The notes: generated by a model from the sequence alone, not told the origin. A stretch of DNA of 64,000 nucleotides from Paracoccaceae bacterium (GCA_020425085.1 JAGQRW010000007.1:248001-312000), one strand, 5' to 3'. Counted from the first letter of the stretch, positions 25,309 through 34,854 are shown. Numbers and translations: made by a program.

Positions 25309-26241
25309 TCAGAGGCCAAGGGATGCCTTGACAGCGGCCATGGCGTCTTTGCCGTCGCGGGTCTTGACGCCGGCAAGCCAGTCGTTCAGTACGGCGGGAT
25401 GGGCCTTGAGCCAGGCGCTGGCGGCCTTGGCGGGTTCCACGCCTTCATCCAGGATCGCGCCCATGATCTCATTCTCCATCGCCAGAGAGAATTTGAGGTT
25501 TTTCAGCAGGTTGCCGACATTCGGGCATTCGGCCACATAACCGGCGCGGGTGTTGGTATAGACGGTGGCACCGCCCAGATCCGGGCCAAAATAGTCATCA
25601 CCTCCGGCAAGGTAGGACATCTGGAAATTGGCGTTCATCGGATGTGGTTCCCAGCCCAGAAACACGATTGGTTCATCTTTTTTGGAATTGCGGGCAACCT
25701 GTGCCAGCATTCCCTGTTCGGAACTTTCAACCAGTTCGAACCCCTTCAGGCCAAAGGCATTGCTGGTGATCATGTCAAGGATCAGCCGATTGCCGTCGTT
25801 GCCCGGCTCGATACCGTAAATCTTGCCGCCAAGCGCATCCTTGTGTTTGGCGATATCGGCAAAGCTCATGATGCCAAGATCGGCTGCGGCCTTGTTGACA
25901 GCCAGCGTATATTTCGCGCCTTCCAGGTTTTCGCGCACGGTGTCGACTGTGCCCGCGTCACGATAGGCGGCGATATCGCCTTCCATCGTCGGCATCCAGT
26001 TGCCAAGAAAAACGTCAACATCGCCACCCGCCATCGAGGCATAGGTGACCGGCACCGACAGCAGCTTGATATCGGTATCATATCCCAGTGCATCCAGAAC
26101 CACTGTGGTGGCGGCTGTGGTGGCGGTGATATCGGTCCATCCGACATCGGAAAAGACGACTTTTTCGCAGGCGGCAAAGGCGCCAGAGGTCATGATTGCG
26201 CCAAGTGCCAGGCTGGTGGCGGTCAGTTTCAGCAAGTTCAT
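25309..26241 (-). CDS. choX: Choline-binding periplasmic protein
   Basis: 310 residues with a clear signal peptide (cleavage after GAFA, mature start ACEKVVFSDVGW). The family pattern VGWTDITATTAATTVVLDALGY, FLGNWMPTMEGD and VFLGWEPHPMNANF matches ChoX/ProX-like binding proteins, whose aromatic residues cage the trimethylammonium group. First gene of the operon; transcription starts in the region carrying the BetI-type operator shared with betI. Confidence 0.92.
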   Translation of the reverse strand: MNLLKLTATSLALGAIMTSGAFAACEKVVFSDVGWTDITATTAATTVVLDALGYDTDIKLLSVPVTYASMAGGDVDVFLGNWMPTMEGDIAAYRDAGTVDTVRENLEGAKYTLAVNKAAADLGIMSFADIAKHKDALGGKIYGIEPGNDGNRLILDMITSNAFGLKGFELVESSEQGMLAQVARNSKKDEPIVFLGWEPHPMNANFQMSYLAGGDDYFGPDLGGATVYTNTRAGYVAECPNVGNLLKNLKFSLAMENEIMGAILDEGVEPAKAASAWLKAHPAVLNDWLAGVKTRDGKDAMAAVKASLGL

Positions 26242-26272
26242 TTTCAGGTTCTCCCGGTTTGCTGGTTTTTTA

Positions 26273-26292
26273 TTGATTGACGAGTCAATTAA
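26273..26292. promoter_or_regulatory. BetI-type operator between choX and betI
   Basis: TTGATTGAC-GA-GTCAATTAA, an inverted repeat matching at 8 of 9 arm positions, lies 31 bp upstream of choX and 43 bp upstream of the preferred betI start. It resembles known BetI boxes (TTGA...TCAA arms). BetI bound here could repress both divergent promoters until choline is present. Confidence 0.75.
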
Positions 26293-26334
26293 GAATCATT
26301 CATGAGTAATTGCAAGACAGGATTTGAGGGAATC

Positions 26335-26922
26335 GTGCCAAAGCTAGGAATGGAGCCTATCCGCAAAGCCGCCCTGATCAAAGCGGCGATCGCAGAAATC
26401 GGGGCTGCAGGGACGCTGGAGGTCACGGTCAGCCAGATCGCGCGGCGTGCTGGGGTATCAAGCGGTCTGGCGCATCACTATTTCGGCAGCAAGGACCAGA
26501 TCTTTCTGGCTGCGATGCGGCATATACAGACGCTGTTTCGCGACCGGGTGCGAAGTGAGCTGAAGGCGGCAAGGACCCCGCGCGAGCGGTTGAATGCCAT
26601 CATCGCGGCCAGTTTCGACCCTGAGGAATTCGCGCCTGAAATCATTTCATCCTGGCTGAGTTTTTACGTGCAGGCGCAGAACTCGGTCGAAGCCAAGCGG
26701 TTGCTGCGGATCTATACCAGGCGGCTGCACAGCAATCTTGTGTTCAATCTCAAACCTTTGACCAATGCCGCAAATGCCGAGTTGATCGCCGCCGGCGTGG
26801 CGGCACTTGTTGACGGTTTGTATATCCGCCAGGCGCTTGGGGAAAACCCTCTGGACCGGTTTCAGACCATGGGTCTGGTCTGGGACTATCTGGAACTGAA
26901 ACTGGGGCAGGGTGCAAAATGA
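26335..26922 (+). CDS. betI: TetR-family choline-responsive repressor BetI
   Basis: 195 residues from GTG 26335, giving [17 protein letters not shown], the standard BetI N-terminus, with GAGGG upstream; ATG 26302 is an in-frame alternative. The TetR helix-turn-helix is [20 protein letters not shown] near 35-55. BetI represses choline-to-betaine genes and is released by choline. It is divergent to choX and upstream of betA. Confidence 0.92.
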   Translation: MPKLGMEPIRKAALIKAAIAEIGAAGTLEVTVSQIARRAGVSSGLAHHYFGSKDQIFLAAMRHIQTLFRDRVRSELKAARTPRERLNAIIAASFDPEEFAPEIISSWLSFYVQAQNSVEAKRLLRIYTRRLHSNLVFNLKPLTNAANAELIAAGVAALVDGLYIRQALGENPLDRFQTMGLVWDYLELKLGQGAK

Positions 26923-26988
26923 GCGATTCCGGTATGCCAGTTGGTTTGGTGAGACGGCTGAAAGATGTGCTGATTGCTGGTGTTATCA

Positions 26989-27049
26989 AGGGGGCTGGCT
27001 GCCCCCTCGCGTTGCTCACCCCCGCGAGTATTTCTCAACAAAGAAAACC
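26989..27049 (+). repeat. Dispersed hairpin element, copy 5
   Basis: Hairpin AGGGGGC-TGGCT-GCCCCCT (26989-27007), then CCCCCGCGAGTATTTCTCAA and CAAAGAAAACC. It lies between betI and betA, both on the plus strand, where many relatives carry betB or betC. Confidence 0.7.
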
Positions 27050-27061
27050 GGGGCAGAAGTG

Positions 27062-28723
27062 ATGGAGGCGGATTTCGTCATCGTTGGCGCTGGTTCGGCA
27101 GGTTGCGCAATGGCGTATCGGCTGTCCGAGGATGGTCGGTATTCCGTGCTGGTGGTGGAACATGGTGGCAGCGATGCCGGGCCGTTTATCCAGATGCCTG
27201 CGGCTTTGTCCTATCCGATGAACATGTCAATTTATGACTGGGGCTTTCGCAGCGAGCCAGAGCCGCATCTGGGTGGGCGGCGACTTGCGGTGCCACGCGG
27301 CAAGGTTATCGGAGGGTCGAGTTCGATCAACGGTATGGTCTATGTGCGCGGTCATGCGCGGGATTTCGATCATTGGGCCGAGATGGGCGCTGCTGGCTGG
27401 GCTTACCGGGATGTGTTGCCGTATTTCAGGCGTATGGAGAATTGGCACAGCGGCGGGCATGGTGGTGATGCCGCCTGGCGCGGGTCGGACGGGCCGCTGC
27501 ATGTGACGCGGGGGCCGCGAAAGAACCCGCTGTTTCGGGCCTTTGTCGAGGCCGGCAGACAAGCCGGATATCCGGTGACAGCGGATTACAATGGTCAGCA
27601 GCAGGAAGGATTCGGGCCGATGGAGCAGACGGTCTGGCGCGGCCGGCGCTGGTCGGCGGCGAACGCCTATCTGCGCCCGGCGCTAAGGCGCAGCAATGTT
27701 ACACTGGTGCAGGCGTTGGCGCAAAAAGTGGTGATCAGGGATGGTCACGCCATCGGGGTCGAGGTGAAACGCGCCGGCAGGGTTGAGGTCTTGCGGGCAA
27801 GGCGCGAAGTGGTGATCGCGGCAAGTTCGATCAATTCGCCGAAACTGCTGATGTTGTCGGGGATCGGACCGGCGCGGCATCTGGCGGAACACGGGATCGA
27901 GGTTTTGGCGGATCGCCCCGGAGTCGGGCAGAATTTGCAGGATCATCTTGAACTTTACATCCAGATGGCAAGCCTGGTGCCGATCACGCTGTATCGCTAC
28001 TGGAACCTCGTTTCCAAGGCCAGAATAGGCGCGCAATGGCTGTTTACCAAGACCGGGCTGGGGGCGTCCAATCAGTTTGAATCGGCGGGGTTTATCCGCT
28101 CGGATGCCGGGGTCGAGTATCCGGACATCCAATACCATTTCCTGCCGATTGCGGTTCGTTATGATGGCAAGGCGGCAGCCGAAGGGCACGGGTTCCAGGC
28201 GCATGTTGGACCGATGCGTTCAGCATCGCGAGGGGCGGTGATGCTGGCTTCGGCTGATCCGGCGGTGGCACCGGTGATCCGGTTCAACTACATGAGCAAG
28301 GACAGTGACTGGGCGGATTTTCGCAAAGCGATCCGGCTGACCCGCGAGGTGTTTGCACAAGAAGCGTTCCGGCCCTATGTGAAACACGAAATCCAGCCGG
28401 GGGCCGGGATTGCCAGCGATGGTGAACTGGACGATTTCATCCGCGAGCATGCTGAAAGCGCCTATCACCCTTGTGGCACCTGCCGCATGGGTTCTGCCAG
28501 CGATCCCACGTCTGTGGTGGATCCCGAATGCCGGGTGATTGGTGTTTCGGGGTTGCGGGTTGCGGACAGTTCGATATTTCCGCGCATCACCAACGGCAAT
28601 CTGAATGCACCTTCGATCATGGTTGGCGAAAAGGCGAGCGATCACATATTGGGGCGTGATCCCCTGGCGTGTTCCAACGCCGAGCCCTGGATTCATCCTG
28701 ACTGGGCGAACAGCCAGCGGTAG
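27062..28723 (+). CDS. betA: Choline dehydrogenase (GMC oxidoreductase)
   Basis: 553 residues. FAD-binding [16 protein letters not shown] at the N-terminus, GMC signature 1 [18 protein letters not shown], signature 2 [16 protein letters not shown], and the C-terminal catalytic region [10 protein letters not shown]. It oxidises choline to betaine aldehyde, and family members can continue slowly to glycine betaine, feeding the respiratory chain at the inner membrane. ATG 27062 is chosen; the open frame upstream to 26912 overlaps betI and the repeat. No betB lies in this window. Confidence 0.93.
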   Translation: MEADFVIVGAGSAGCAMAYRLSEDGRYSVLVVEHGGSDAGPFIQMPAALSYPMNMSIYDWGFRSEPEPHLGGRRLAVPRGKVIGGSSSINGMVYVRGHARDFDHWAEMGAAGWAYRDVLPYFRRMENWHSGGHGGDAAWRGSDGPLHVTRGPRKNPLFRAFVEAGRQAGYPVTADYNGQQQEGFGPMEQTVWRGRRWSAANAYLRPALRRSNVTLVQALAQKVVIRDGHAIGVEVKRAGRVEVLRARREVVIAASSINSPKLLMLSGIGPARHLAEHGIEVLADRPGVGQNLQDHLELYIQMASLVPITLYRYWNLVSKARIGAQWLFTKTGLGASNQFESAGFIRSDAGVEYPDIQYHFLPIAVRYDGKAAAEGHGFQAHVGPMRSASRGAVMLASADPAVAPVIRFNYMSKDSDWADFRKAIRLTREVFAQEAFRPYVKHEIQPGAGIASDGELDDFIREHAESAYHPCGTCRMGSASDPTSVVDPECRVIGVSGLRVADSSIFPRITNGNLNAPSIMVGEKASDHILGRDPLACSNAEPWIHPDWANSQR

Positions 28724-28883
28724 TTCCGGTTTGGTTTGCAATCTCTGGGATTGTTGCGTGGGATGCAATGCCGCATTGCAATAAAGTTATCATCATATAA
28801 CTTAATTGCGCCTGACGGCGAAACTGGTACGAACGGATCCCGTTTGCCGCGATCGGGCGGTTTGCAAGCAAGAGGTTTTACCG

Positions 28884-29291
28884 ATGAAACAATATGGCAA
28901 GGCGAATATCGTGGCCGGGCTTTGGGTCATGGCGTTTTTCATGGCTTACGGTTTTTTGCTGATCTATCTCAGGGATTTTGCCCCCGGCAAGGAAGCCTGG
29001 ATTGCCGGCAGCGCCAATGGCCCGCATTTTGAATCGCGTTTGGCGCATGTACATGGCAACCTGTTTTCCCTGCTCAATATCCTGATCGGATTTCTGCTTT
29101 TGAAACTGCCGCTGGCTGGCGGTTTTGCCCGTTGGTCGTCCTGGCTGGCGCTTGGGGGTTTGCTGATGCCGGCGGGGATATTGGGCGAGGTCTATCTTGG
29201 GTTGTCGCCGGTATTTGTGCTGATCGGTGCTGCGTCCATCCTGGCGGCGGCGGTCACGCTGGCACTTGGGGTTGGCCGGGCGAAGCTCTGA
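28884..29291 (+). CDS. Four-helix membrane protein of unknown function
   Basis: 135 residues, four hydrophobic helices. Between helices one and two is HFESRLAHVHGNLFSLLNIL, with three histidines; the AHxxG...N pattern recalls small haem-binding isomerase-like membrane proteins, but the similarity is weak. ATG 28884 follows AGAGG by 10 bp. It stands between betA and a PLP enzyme with its own short promoter region. Function unknown. Confidence 0.7.
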   Translation: MKQYGKANIVAGLWVMAFFMAYGFLLIYLRDFAPGKEAWIAGSANGPHFESRLAHVHGNLFSLLNILIGFLLLKLPLAGGFARWSSWLALGGLLMPAGILGEVYLGLSPVFVLIGAASILAAAVTLALGVGRAKL

Positions 29292-29373
29292 TTTGTCTGT
29301 ACGGAGGTCGGGAGAAACTTGTCGTTGAGGCGTTCCTGCAATACCGTCTAATTCAGATTTGATTGGGGGCCTT

Positions 29374-30399
29374 ATGGCAGATATCAGCGATGTGCCGGTT
29401 TCGGTGATTTCCCTGGCGGCGATCCGTCGCCGCCGGACGCTGCTGGCACCGCATGTTCTGGTAACGCCGACGGTCGAAGTTGACTCGGCGCGGTTGCTGC
29501 CGCGACTTGGTGGCGGGTCGCTGTTTCTGAAGCTGGAACTGTTGCAGCGCACCGGCACGTTCAAGGCACGGGGGGCCTTGTCGCGGGTGCTGGCGATTGC
29601 CGAAAATCAGCGGGCGGCAGGGATTACCGCCGCCAGCGCCGGCAACCATGCGATTGCCGCTGCCTGGGCGGCGCGGCATATTGGGGTATCCGCCAAGGTG
29701 GTGATGATGGCCAGCGCCAACCCGTTTCGCGTGGCGCGCGCGCGAATGCTGGGGGCCGATGTGGTGATCATCAAGGGCGCAGCCGAGGCGATGGCCGAAG
29801 CGGCACGGCTGGAACGCGATGAGGGACGGGTATTCGTGCATCCGTTCGAGGGGCCGTATACCTCGCTTGGTGCCGCCGGTGTGGGGCTTGAATTCATGGA
29901 ACAGGTGCCGGACCTGGAAGCGGTGGTGGTGGCGATCGGCGGTGGCGGTCTGATTTCCGGTGTAGCGGCGGCGATTAAGCAGATCAATCCGGCCTGCAAG
30001 ATCTATGGGGTGGAGCCTGAGGGGGCGGATTCGATGAGCCGGAGTTTGACGGCCGGTCGCCCAGTGGCAATCGAGGCGATCCGCACATTGGCGGATTCGC
30101 TTGGCGCGCCGTCGGCGATGCCGTTTTCCTTCGCCCTGTGCCAGGCATATCTTGACGATGTGGTGCGGGTGAATGACGATCAGATTTGTGCCGGCGTCGT
30201 GGTGTTTCAGGAAGAATGCAAATTGGCAGTGGAACCGGCGGCCGGTGCGGCAATGGCGGCGGTGTTCGGACCGTTGCGGCAGCGGCTGCTTGGCAAGCGG
30301 GTTGGCATTGTCGTCTGTGGTGCCAATATTGACGCAGAAAGCTATGGTTCGGTGCTGGCGCGCGGCCAGTCGCGGGTTGCGGAATTGCTGGGCGATTGA
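29374..30399 (+). CDS. Threonine-dehydratase-like PLP enzyme (fold type II)
   Basis: 341 residues. The PLP lysine is in QRTGTFKARGALSRV (near 65), the phosphate cradle is IGGGGLISGVAA (near 190), and SAGNHAIAAAWAARH holds the substrate-binding Ser/Asn region. This is the serine/threonine ammonia-lyase group. Relatives include biodegradative threonine dehydratase, serine racemase and hydroxyaspartate dehydratase, and sequence alone does not choose between them. No ACT domain is present, so no classical allosteric control by isoleucine. ATG 29374 has GGGGG upstream. Confidence 0.82.
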   Translation: MADISDVPVSVISLAAIRRRRTLLAPHVLVTPTVEVDSARLLPRLGGGSLFLKLELLQRTGTFKARGALSRVLAIAENQRAAGITAASAGNHAIAAAWAARHIGVSAKVVMMASANPFRVARARMLGADVVIIKGAAEAMAEAARLERDEGRVFVHPFEGPYTSLGAAGVGLEFMEQVPDLEAVVVAIGGGGLISGVAAAIKQINPACKIYGVEPEGADSMSRSLTAGRPVAIEAIRTLADSLGAPSAMPFSFALCQAYLDDVVRVNDDQICAGVVVFQEECKLAVEPAAGAAMAAVFGPLRQRLLGKRVGIVVCGANIDAESYGSVLARGQSRVAELLGD

Positions 30400-30465
30400 C
30401 CAAAATCAATGACGCGGGTGATCGGTTGCGCCAATGTGGATGGAACGCAGTTTCAGGAGAGAAAA

Positions 30466-30705
30466 ATGACGCATACACCACATGAACTGACTGAAGAATT
30501 TCCCGACAAGATCGAGACGATGCAACGACTGAAACAGTCGGACCCGCATTTTGCGCGGTTGTTTGATGACTATCACGAGATCAACCGCGCTGTGCATCGG
30601 GCCGAGACGGATATTGAGCCGACCGATGATTTCAACATGGTGGAGATGCGCAAGCGGCGACTGGCGCTGAAGGATGAAATCTGGTCGTTGGTTTCGGCCA
30701 ACTGA
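30466..30705 (+). CDS. YdcH/DUF465-family small protein
   Basis: 79 residues, helical and charged (HELTEEFPDKIETMQRLKQS, DYHEINRAVHRAE), typical of the DUF465/YdcH family, which is widespread but uncharacterised. AGGAGAG precedes ATG 30466. Monocistronic, followed by dispersed element copy 6. Confidence 0.88.
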   Translation: MTHTPHELTEEFPDKIETMQRLKQSDPHFARLFDDYHEINRAVHRAETDIEPTDDFNMVEMRKRRLALKDEIWSLVSAN

Positions 30706-30713
30706 TATGGCGA

Positions 30714-30792
30714 AGGCCCTTGCGGGCCACGACTTTTCAGCGCCTTCGGCGCGGTGCGCTCCGCGCCGGAGTATTTCTGGAACAATGAAACC
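30714..30792 (+). repeat. Dispersed hairpin element, copy 6
   Basis: Hairpins GGCCC-TTGC-GGGCC and GCGCC-TTC-GGCGC are followed by GCGCTCCGCGCCGGAGTATT then TCTGGAACAATGAAACC. It sits between the convergent YdcH and pccR-like genes. Confidence 0.8.
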
Positions 30793-30832
30793 GGGTGATC
30801 TTGGTGCCGTGAATGATGGCGGTGCTGCGGGG

Positions 30833-32236
30833 TTATCTGATGGCGTAAGGCAGGATGTCGCGCCGGTTGTGATTGATGTGGATCGGGCGTTCCAGTGGCG
30901 GGATGGATCGCTGATGGCAAGCGTCGCGTTCGCAGATGCGGCAGGAGATGCCGATCGGTTCAAACGCGGCCTCGTTTTCGGTGTCGAAATCGTCGGCATA
31001 GACCAGTTCGGCGGCGTGCTGGATTTCGCAGCCAAGACCGATGGCAAAGCGGCGCATCGGGGCGCGATAGGCACCGCCGGATTTTGATACATCGCGCGCC
31101 AGGCAGAAATATCGCACGCCATCCGGGGTTTGTGCCAGTTGCCTGAGGAAACGGCCTGGGGTTTCGAATGCCTGATGTACGTTCCAGAGCGGGCAGGCAC
31201 CGCCGAAACGCGCAAACTGCAGGCGGGTCGCGGAATGGCGTTTGGTGATGGTTCCCGCCTGATCGACGCGCACGAAAAAGAACGGCACGCCTTTGGCGCC
31301 GGGCCGCTGCAATGTCGACAGCCGGTGCGCCACTTGTTCCAGAGAGGCACCAAAGCGTTCGGACAGGCGTTCAAGGTCGTGCCGGGTCTCGCGGGCTTGT
31401 TCCAGAAAGGCGGAATACGGCAGAACGGCGGCCCCGGCAAAATAGTTCGCCAGGCCGATCTTGCAGATGGCGCGGGCGGTTTGCGACTGGAACCGGGCGA
31501 AATCGAGTGTTGCCTCCAGCAGATCATCATGAGCGATCAGGGCACATTGATGGACAATCTGGAATATCTGGGTTGCCGGGGTTGCCCGTGCTGAAATCGT
31601 CAGAAGGCCGTTTGGTTTGTCGTAGTGGCGAAGGGGCGCCTGTTTGGAAAGAACCACCCTGACCCCAAGTGTTTCCAGATGCTGTGTGACCCCTTGAAGG
31701 GCGTCACCACCATCGAGATCAAGGTGTTGCGAAAAACGTTCGGCGGCGCGATCCACCGCGTCGATGTAGTTGTCGCAGTAGTGAAAGAAATCGCGCACCT
31801 CTTCCCATGGAGATTGGGCGGTGCGTTGATCGTCGCGGCCCAGAACCTCATCCAGCGAGGCCAGGCGTTCATGGCTTTGACGGTATGCCTGATGCAATGC
31901 CAGAAAGGCGCGCGCCAGGCTGGGTGCGTTGGCGGCGGTCAGGCGAAGATCGGCCAGTTGCGGTGTTGCTTCGGCAAACAACGGATCGGCCAGCGCCTCG
32001 CGCAGGTCGGCGACGATGCGTTCGGAATCGCCCGATGAAAGTTCGGTCACGTCAAGTCCGAATTCCTGCGCCAGCGCCAGCACCACTTGGGTGGAGACCG
32101 GACGGCGGTTGTTCTCCATCTGGTTGAGATACGGCAGCGATACCTGAAGCTTTTCGGCGAACGCTTTTTGTGTGAGGCCAAGGCGGGTGCGGACCTCGCG
32201 CAGTTTTACCCCGGCATAGAGTTTTTGTGTGGCCAT
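30833..32236 (-). CDS. pccR: PccR-type short-chain-fatty-acyl-CoA regulator (XRE/ScfR family)
   Basis: 467 residues. The N-terminal XRE helix-turn-helix is GLTQKAFAEKLQVSLPYLNQ near 20-40. The middle resembles an IrrE/ImmA-like region but lacks a HExxH motif (reads IVHQCALIAHDD). The C-terminal DUF2083-like part has several Cys (SCRICERDACHQR). This is the ScfR family to which Rhodobacter PccR belongs; PccR activates propionyl-CoA assimilation. Its own upstream region and that of pccB both carry TTTGC/GCAAA half-sites. The assignment to PccR rather than another ScfR member rests on gene context. Confidence 0.87.
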   Translation of the reverse strand: MATQKLYAGVKLREVRTRLGLTQKAFAEKLQVSLPYLNQMENNRRPVSTQVVLALAQEFGLDVTELSSGDSERIVADLREALADPLFAEATPQLADLRLTAANAPSLARAFLALHQAYRQSHERLASLDEVLGRDDQRTAQSPWEEVRDFFHYCDNYIDAVDRAAERFSQHLDLDGGDALQGVTQHLETLGVRVVLSKQAPLRHYDKPNGLLTISARATPATQIFQIVHQCALIAHDDLLEATLDFARFQSQTARAICKIGLANYFAGAAVLPYSAFLEQARETRHDLERLSERFGASLEQVAHRLSTLQRPGAKGVPFFFVRVDQAGTITKRHSATRLQFARFGGACPLWNVHQAFETPGRFLRQLAQTPDGVRYFCLARDVSKSGGAYRAPMRRFAIGLGCEIQHAAELVYADDFDTENEAAFEPIGISCRICERDACHQRSIPPLERPIHINHNRRDILPYAIR

Positions 32237-32257
32237 GGCTGCTGTTCATCCCGTGAC

Positions 32258-32299
32258 TTTGCGAATTTGCCAAATCAAGATGTATCGCCTGCAAATCTG
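32258..32299. promoter_or_regulatory. Putative PccR half-sites upstream of pccR
   Basis: TTTGCGAATTTGCCAAA (32258-32274) followed by GCAAATCTGC (32291-32300). The TTTGC/GCAAA units match those upstream of pccB, which suggests autoregulation. Confidence 0.55.
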
Positions 32300-32312
32300 C
32301 ATAGCAAGGCCA

Positions 32313-33548
32313 TCAGTGATGTTCGCTGATATCCAGGGGACCGGCGCTGTTTTCTACCCGGATGACGAAATAAACCGCCACAGTGGCCAGAATTGAAGTT
32401 GCGATCATCAGCAGCAATAACGGATAGGCCCCCCATTCCGGCCTGAGTACCACACCGGTTATCGCCGCAAGCGATGCCCCGCCCGCCAGCATGATTGCCC
32501 CGCCCAGTCCGGATGCGGTACCTGCCAGATGCGGGCGCACCGACAACATGCCGGCATTGGAATTTGGCAGAACCATGCCATTGCCAAGGCCAACGGCGAT
32601 GGTAAATCCGAAAAACGCCAGAGGATGCGTCGCCCCGGCCAGCAGCACCACAAACGACAGACAAAGCCCCGCCAGCGAAATGATCGAGCCGTATAACATC
32701 ATGCGGTTGATGCCAAATCGAACCGAAAAGCGACCGGAAAAATAGTTGCCGCAGAGATAGCCGAAGGAAACGAACCCGAAATAGACGCCGAGCGTTGATG
32801 GTTCCAGCTTGAAGGTGTCGGTTCCCACCAAGGGTGCGCCGCCAAGAAAGGCAAAGAACGATCCTGAGGTGAATGCGGCCGCCAAGACATAGCCCCAGAA
32901 GCGTCGCGAAGCGAACAATTCAGGATAATCATGCAACTGCGCCATCAGGCTTTGCGATTTGTCGCGGTGGGTTTCGCCAAGATCAAGCCAGACGATCAAC
33001 CCGACCAGTATGCCCAGGATCAACATGATGGCAAAATTGGCCTGCCAGCCGAACAGCGCGTCCAGATAGCCGCCAAGTGTTGGTGCCAGCATCGGCACCA
33101 GCGACATTCCCATGGTGACATAGGCTATCATGCTGGCGGCCTGATTGGCCGGAACCATGTCGCGCACAACGGCGCGTGACAGTACCATACCGGTGGCGAT
33201 ACCGGCCTGAATCATGCGAAATACCAGAAATATTTCGATGCTTTGCGCCAGAAGGCAGCCAACGGTCGCAAGGTTGAAAATTACAAATCCCGCCAGAATC
33301 ACCGGTCGGCGGCCATAGCGGTCAGACAAGGGACCAATCGCCAGTTGCAGCACCCCGGTCAGCAACAGGTACAGCGAAACCGAAAGCTGTACCAATCCGT
33401 AATCGGCATCGAAATACGTTGCCATGCTGGGCAGCGACGGCAAGAACACGTTCATCGACAGCGCGGAAAGACCGGCCAGAAGGACAAGGGTAGTGATATG
33501 CGGTGGTGTGTTCCGGTCGAGATATTTGACACGAGGTTTTTCAGACAT
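32313..33548 (-). CDS. Bcr/CflA-family multidrug efflux MFS transporter
   Basis: 411 residues with 12 predicted helices and the major-facilitator motif A-like GPLSDRYGRRPVILAGF between helices two and three, plus VLSRAVVRDMVP (motif-D2-like, helix four-five), as in Bcr/CflA drug:proton antiporters. Substrate unknown. Upstream of pccR on the same strand, 76 bp apart, the gap holding putative PccR sites. Not obviously part of propionate metabolism. Confidence 0.9.
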   Translation of the reverse strand: MSEKPRVKYLDRNTPPHITTLVLLAGLSALSMNVFLPSLPSMATYFDADYGLVQLSVSLYLLLTGVLQLAIGPLSDRYGRRPVILAGFVIFNLATVGCLLAQSIEIFLVFRMIQAGIATGMVLSRAVVRDMVPANQAASMIAYVTMGMSLVPMLAPTLGGYLDALFGWQANFAIMLILGILVGLIVWLDLGETHRDKSQSLMAQLHDYPELFASRRFWGYVLAAAFTSGSFFAFLGGAPLVGTDTFKLEPSTLGVYFGFVSFGYLCGNYFSGRFSVRFGINRMMLYGSIISLAGLCLSFVVLLAGATHPLAFFGFTIAVGLGNGMVLPNSNAGMLSVRPHLAGTASGLGGAIMLAGGASLAAITGVVLRPEWGAYPLLLLMIATSILATVAVYFVIRVENSAGPLDISEHH

Positions 33549-33613
33549 GCGGCACGCTTATGCCCGTCCCTTGGCGATGTCCATTGTAATTGCACGCATG
33601 TTCCAGTGTATTC

Positions 33614-34651
33614 TCAAGCATCTCGACGGCGGTTTGGCCAGGTATCGCTGAGGCGGTATCCATCAGGCCAGGGGTCGTCCGGGTCGCGCAGAATCTGGCC
33701 GATACCAGTGATCCAGGCGCGGCCTTTGATCGTCGGGATGATGGCGGGTTTATCGCCAAGGCTGGTCAGCGATTTGATCCGGCATTCAAATCGCCCGCCG
33801 ATGATAGAACGGCCGATAAAGGTTTCACCCGGTGCGATTTCACCCCGCGCCTGCATCACCGCAAGGCGGGCTGAGCAGCCGGTGCCGCAAGGAGAACGGT
33901 CGATCTTGCCCGGCTCGATGACGACAGCACTCAGACCGCTTGGCACGCCGCCTTCCCGGTGAACCGGATCGGTAAACTGGCAAAACGATATGTAACCCCA
34001 TTCCTCGGTCGGGTGGCGAAAGCCCAGTTGCTGGTTGGCGGCATGGGTAATTTTTGCGCCGAGCGTGGCGATATCGGCCGCCTGATCCGGGGTGATCGTG
34101 ATGCCGGTATCGGCGGCCTTTACCAGTACGAAACTATCACCGCCATAGGCGATATCGACCTTTAGTGTCGGCAGGCCTTCGACCTCAAGCGGTTGATCCA
34201 GCCGGTCGGCGAACGAGGCAACATTGGTGATCTCGATCGCCTCGGCCTTGCCGCGCTGGCAGTCGGCGCGAACCTGCAAGGGGCCGGCAGCGGCTTCAAG
34301 AGTGAATTCGGTCACCGGTTCCTTCATCGGCACCATGCCGGTGTCAAGCAGCACCGTGGCGACGCAGATGGAATTGGAACCGGACATCGGCGGTGTGTGT
34401 TCCGGCTCCATCGTCAGAAAACCGAAGGCGGCATCGGGGTGGCGGGCTGGCACCAGCAGGTTGACATGGCAATAGACACCGCCGCGAGGTTCATTCAGAA
34501 CAAGATTGCGCAGTTTCTGGTCGCGTTGCAGATGATCGCGCATGCCCCAAAGAGTCGCGCCGGGCGGAGGAGCAACGCCGCCAGTGATGACATTGCCGAC
34601 CTCGCCCTCGCAATGGGCGGAAACCATATTTATGGCGATGTCGGAACGCAT
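33614..34651 (-). CDS. Proline racemase family enzyme with Ser/Cys catalytic pair
   Basis: 345 residues from ATG 34651 ([20 protein letters not shown]). In proline racemases and 4-hydroxyproline epimerases the first catalytic Cys sits in MCGHG; here the block is [19 protein letters not shown], so Ser replaces Cys. The second motif, [14 protein letters not shown], keeps its Cys. Classic trans-3-hydroxyproline dehydratases differ from both. A hydroxyproline epimerase or dehydratase is likely, but the exact reaction is open. Divergent to pccB. Confidence 0.85.
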   Translation of the reverse strand: MRSDIAINMVSAHCEGEVGNVITGGVAPPPGATLWGMRDHLQRDQKLRNLVLNEPRGGVYCHVNLLVPARHPDAAFGFLTMEPEHTPPMSGSNSICVATVLLDTGMVPMKEPVTEFTLEAAAGPLQVRADCQRGKAEAIEITNVASFADRLDQPLEVEGLPTLKVDIAYGGDSFVLVKAADTGITITPDQAADIATLGAKITHAANQQLGFRHPTEEWGYISFCQFTDPVHREGGVPSGLSAVVIEPGKIDRSPCGTGCSARLAVMQARGEIAPGETFIGRSIIGGRFECRIKSLTSLGDKPAIIPTIKGRAWITGIGQILRDPDDPWPDGYRLSDTWPNRRRDA

Positions 34652-34723
34652 GTTGAAACCCGTCAGATCAGTTATGGGCAGGTTCGGACAACGGCTATCT
34701 TCAGGCAAGGATATTCGGCATTA

Positions 34724-34776
34724 TTTGCATATTTGCAATTCGCAAAATGACTTGGCAAAGGTATTAGCAAATTTGC
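34724..34776 (+). promoter_or_regulatory. pccB promoter with PccR-like half-sites
   Basis: TTTGC at 34724 and 34732 (8 bp apart), GCAAA at 34742 making TTTGC-N5-GCAAA, and a perfect GCAAATTTGC palindrome at 34767-34776. A plausible promoter TTCGCA-17 bp-TATTAG (34739-34767) is interleaved with them. Such sites are expected for PccR, encoded 2.6 kb upstream. Confidence 0.65.
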
Positions 34777-34854
34777 CATGTTTCGCTTTTCTCGTGGCCT
34801 GAACCCCTGTAGGTTCGGTAACGGAAAATTGCCGATGCCAAGGGAGGGCGTGTG

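Noticed and set aside
25399-26280. A 293-codon plus-strand frame
   Set aside because: Antisense to choX, whose signal peptide and domain are unmistakable.
26912-27061. N-terminal extension of betA overlapping betI
   Set aside because: It is coded by the dispersed hairpin element and lacks similarity to GMC enzymes; the FAD motif follows directly after ATG 27062.
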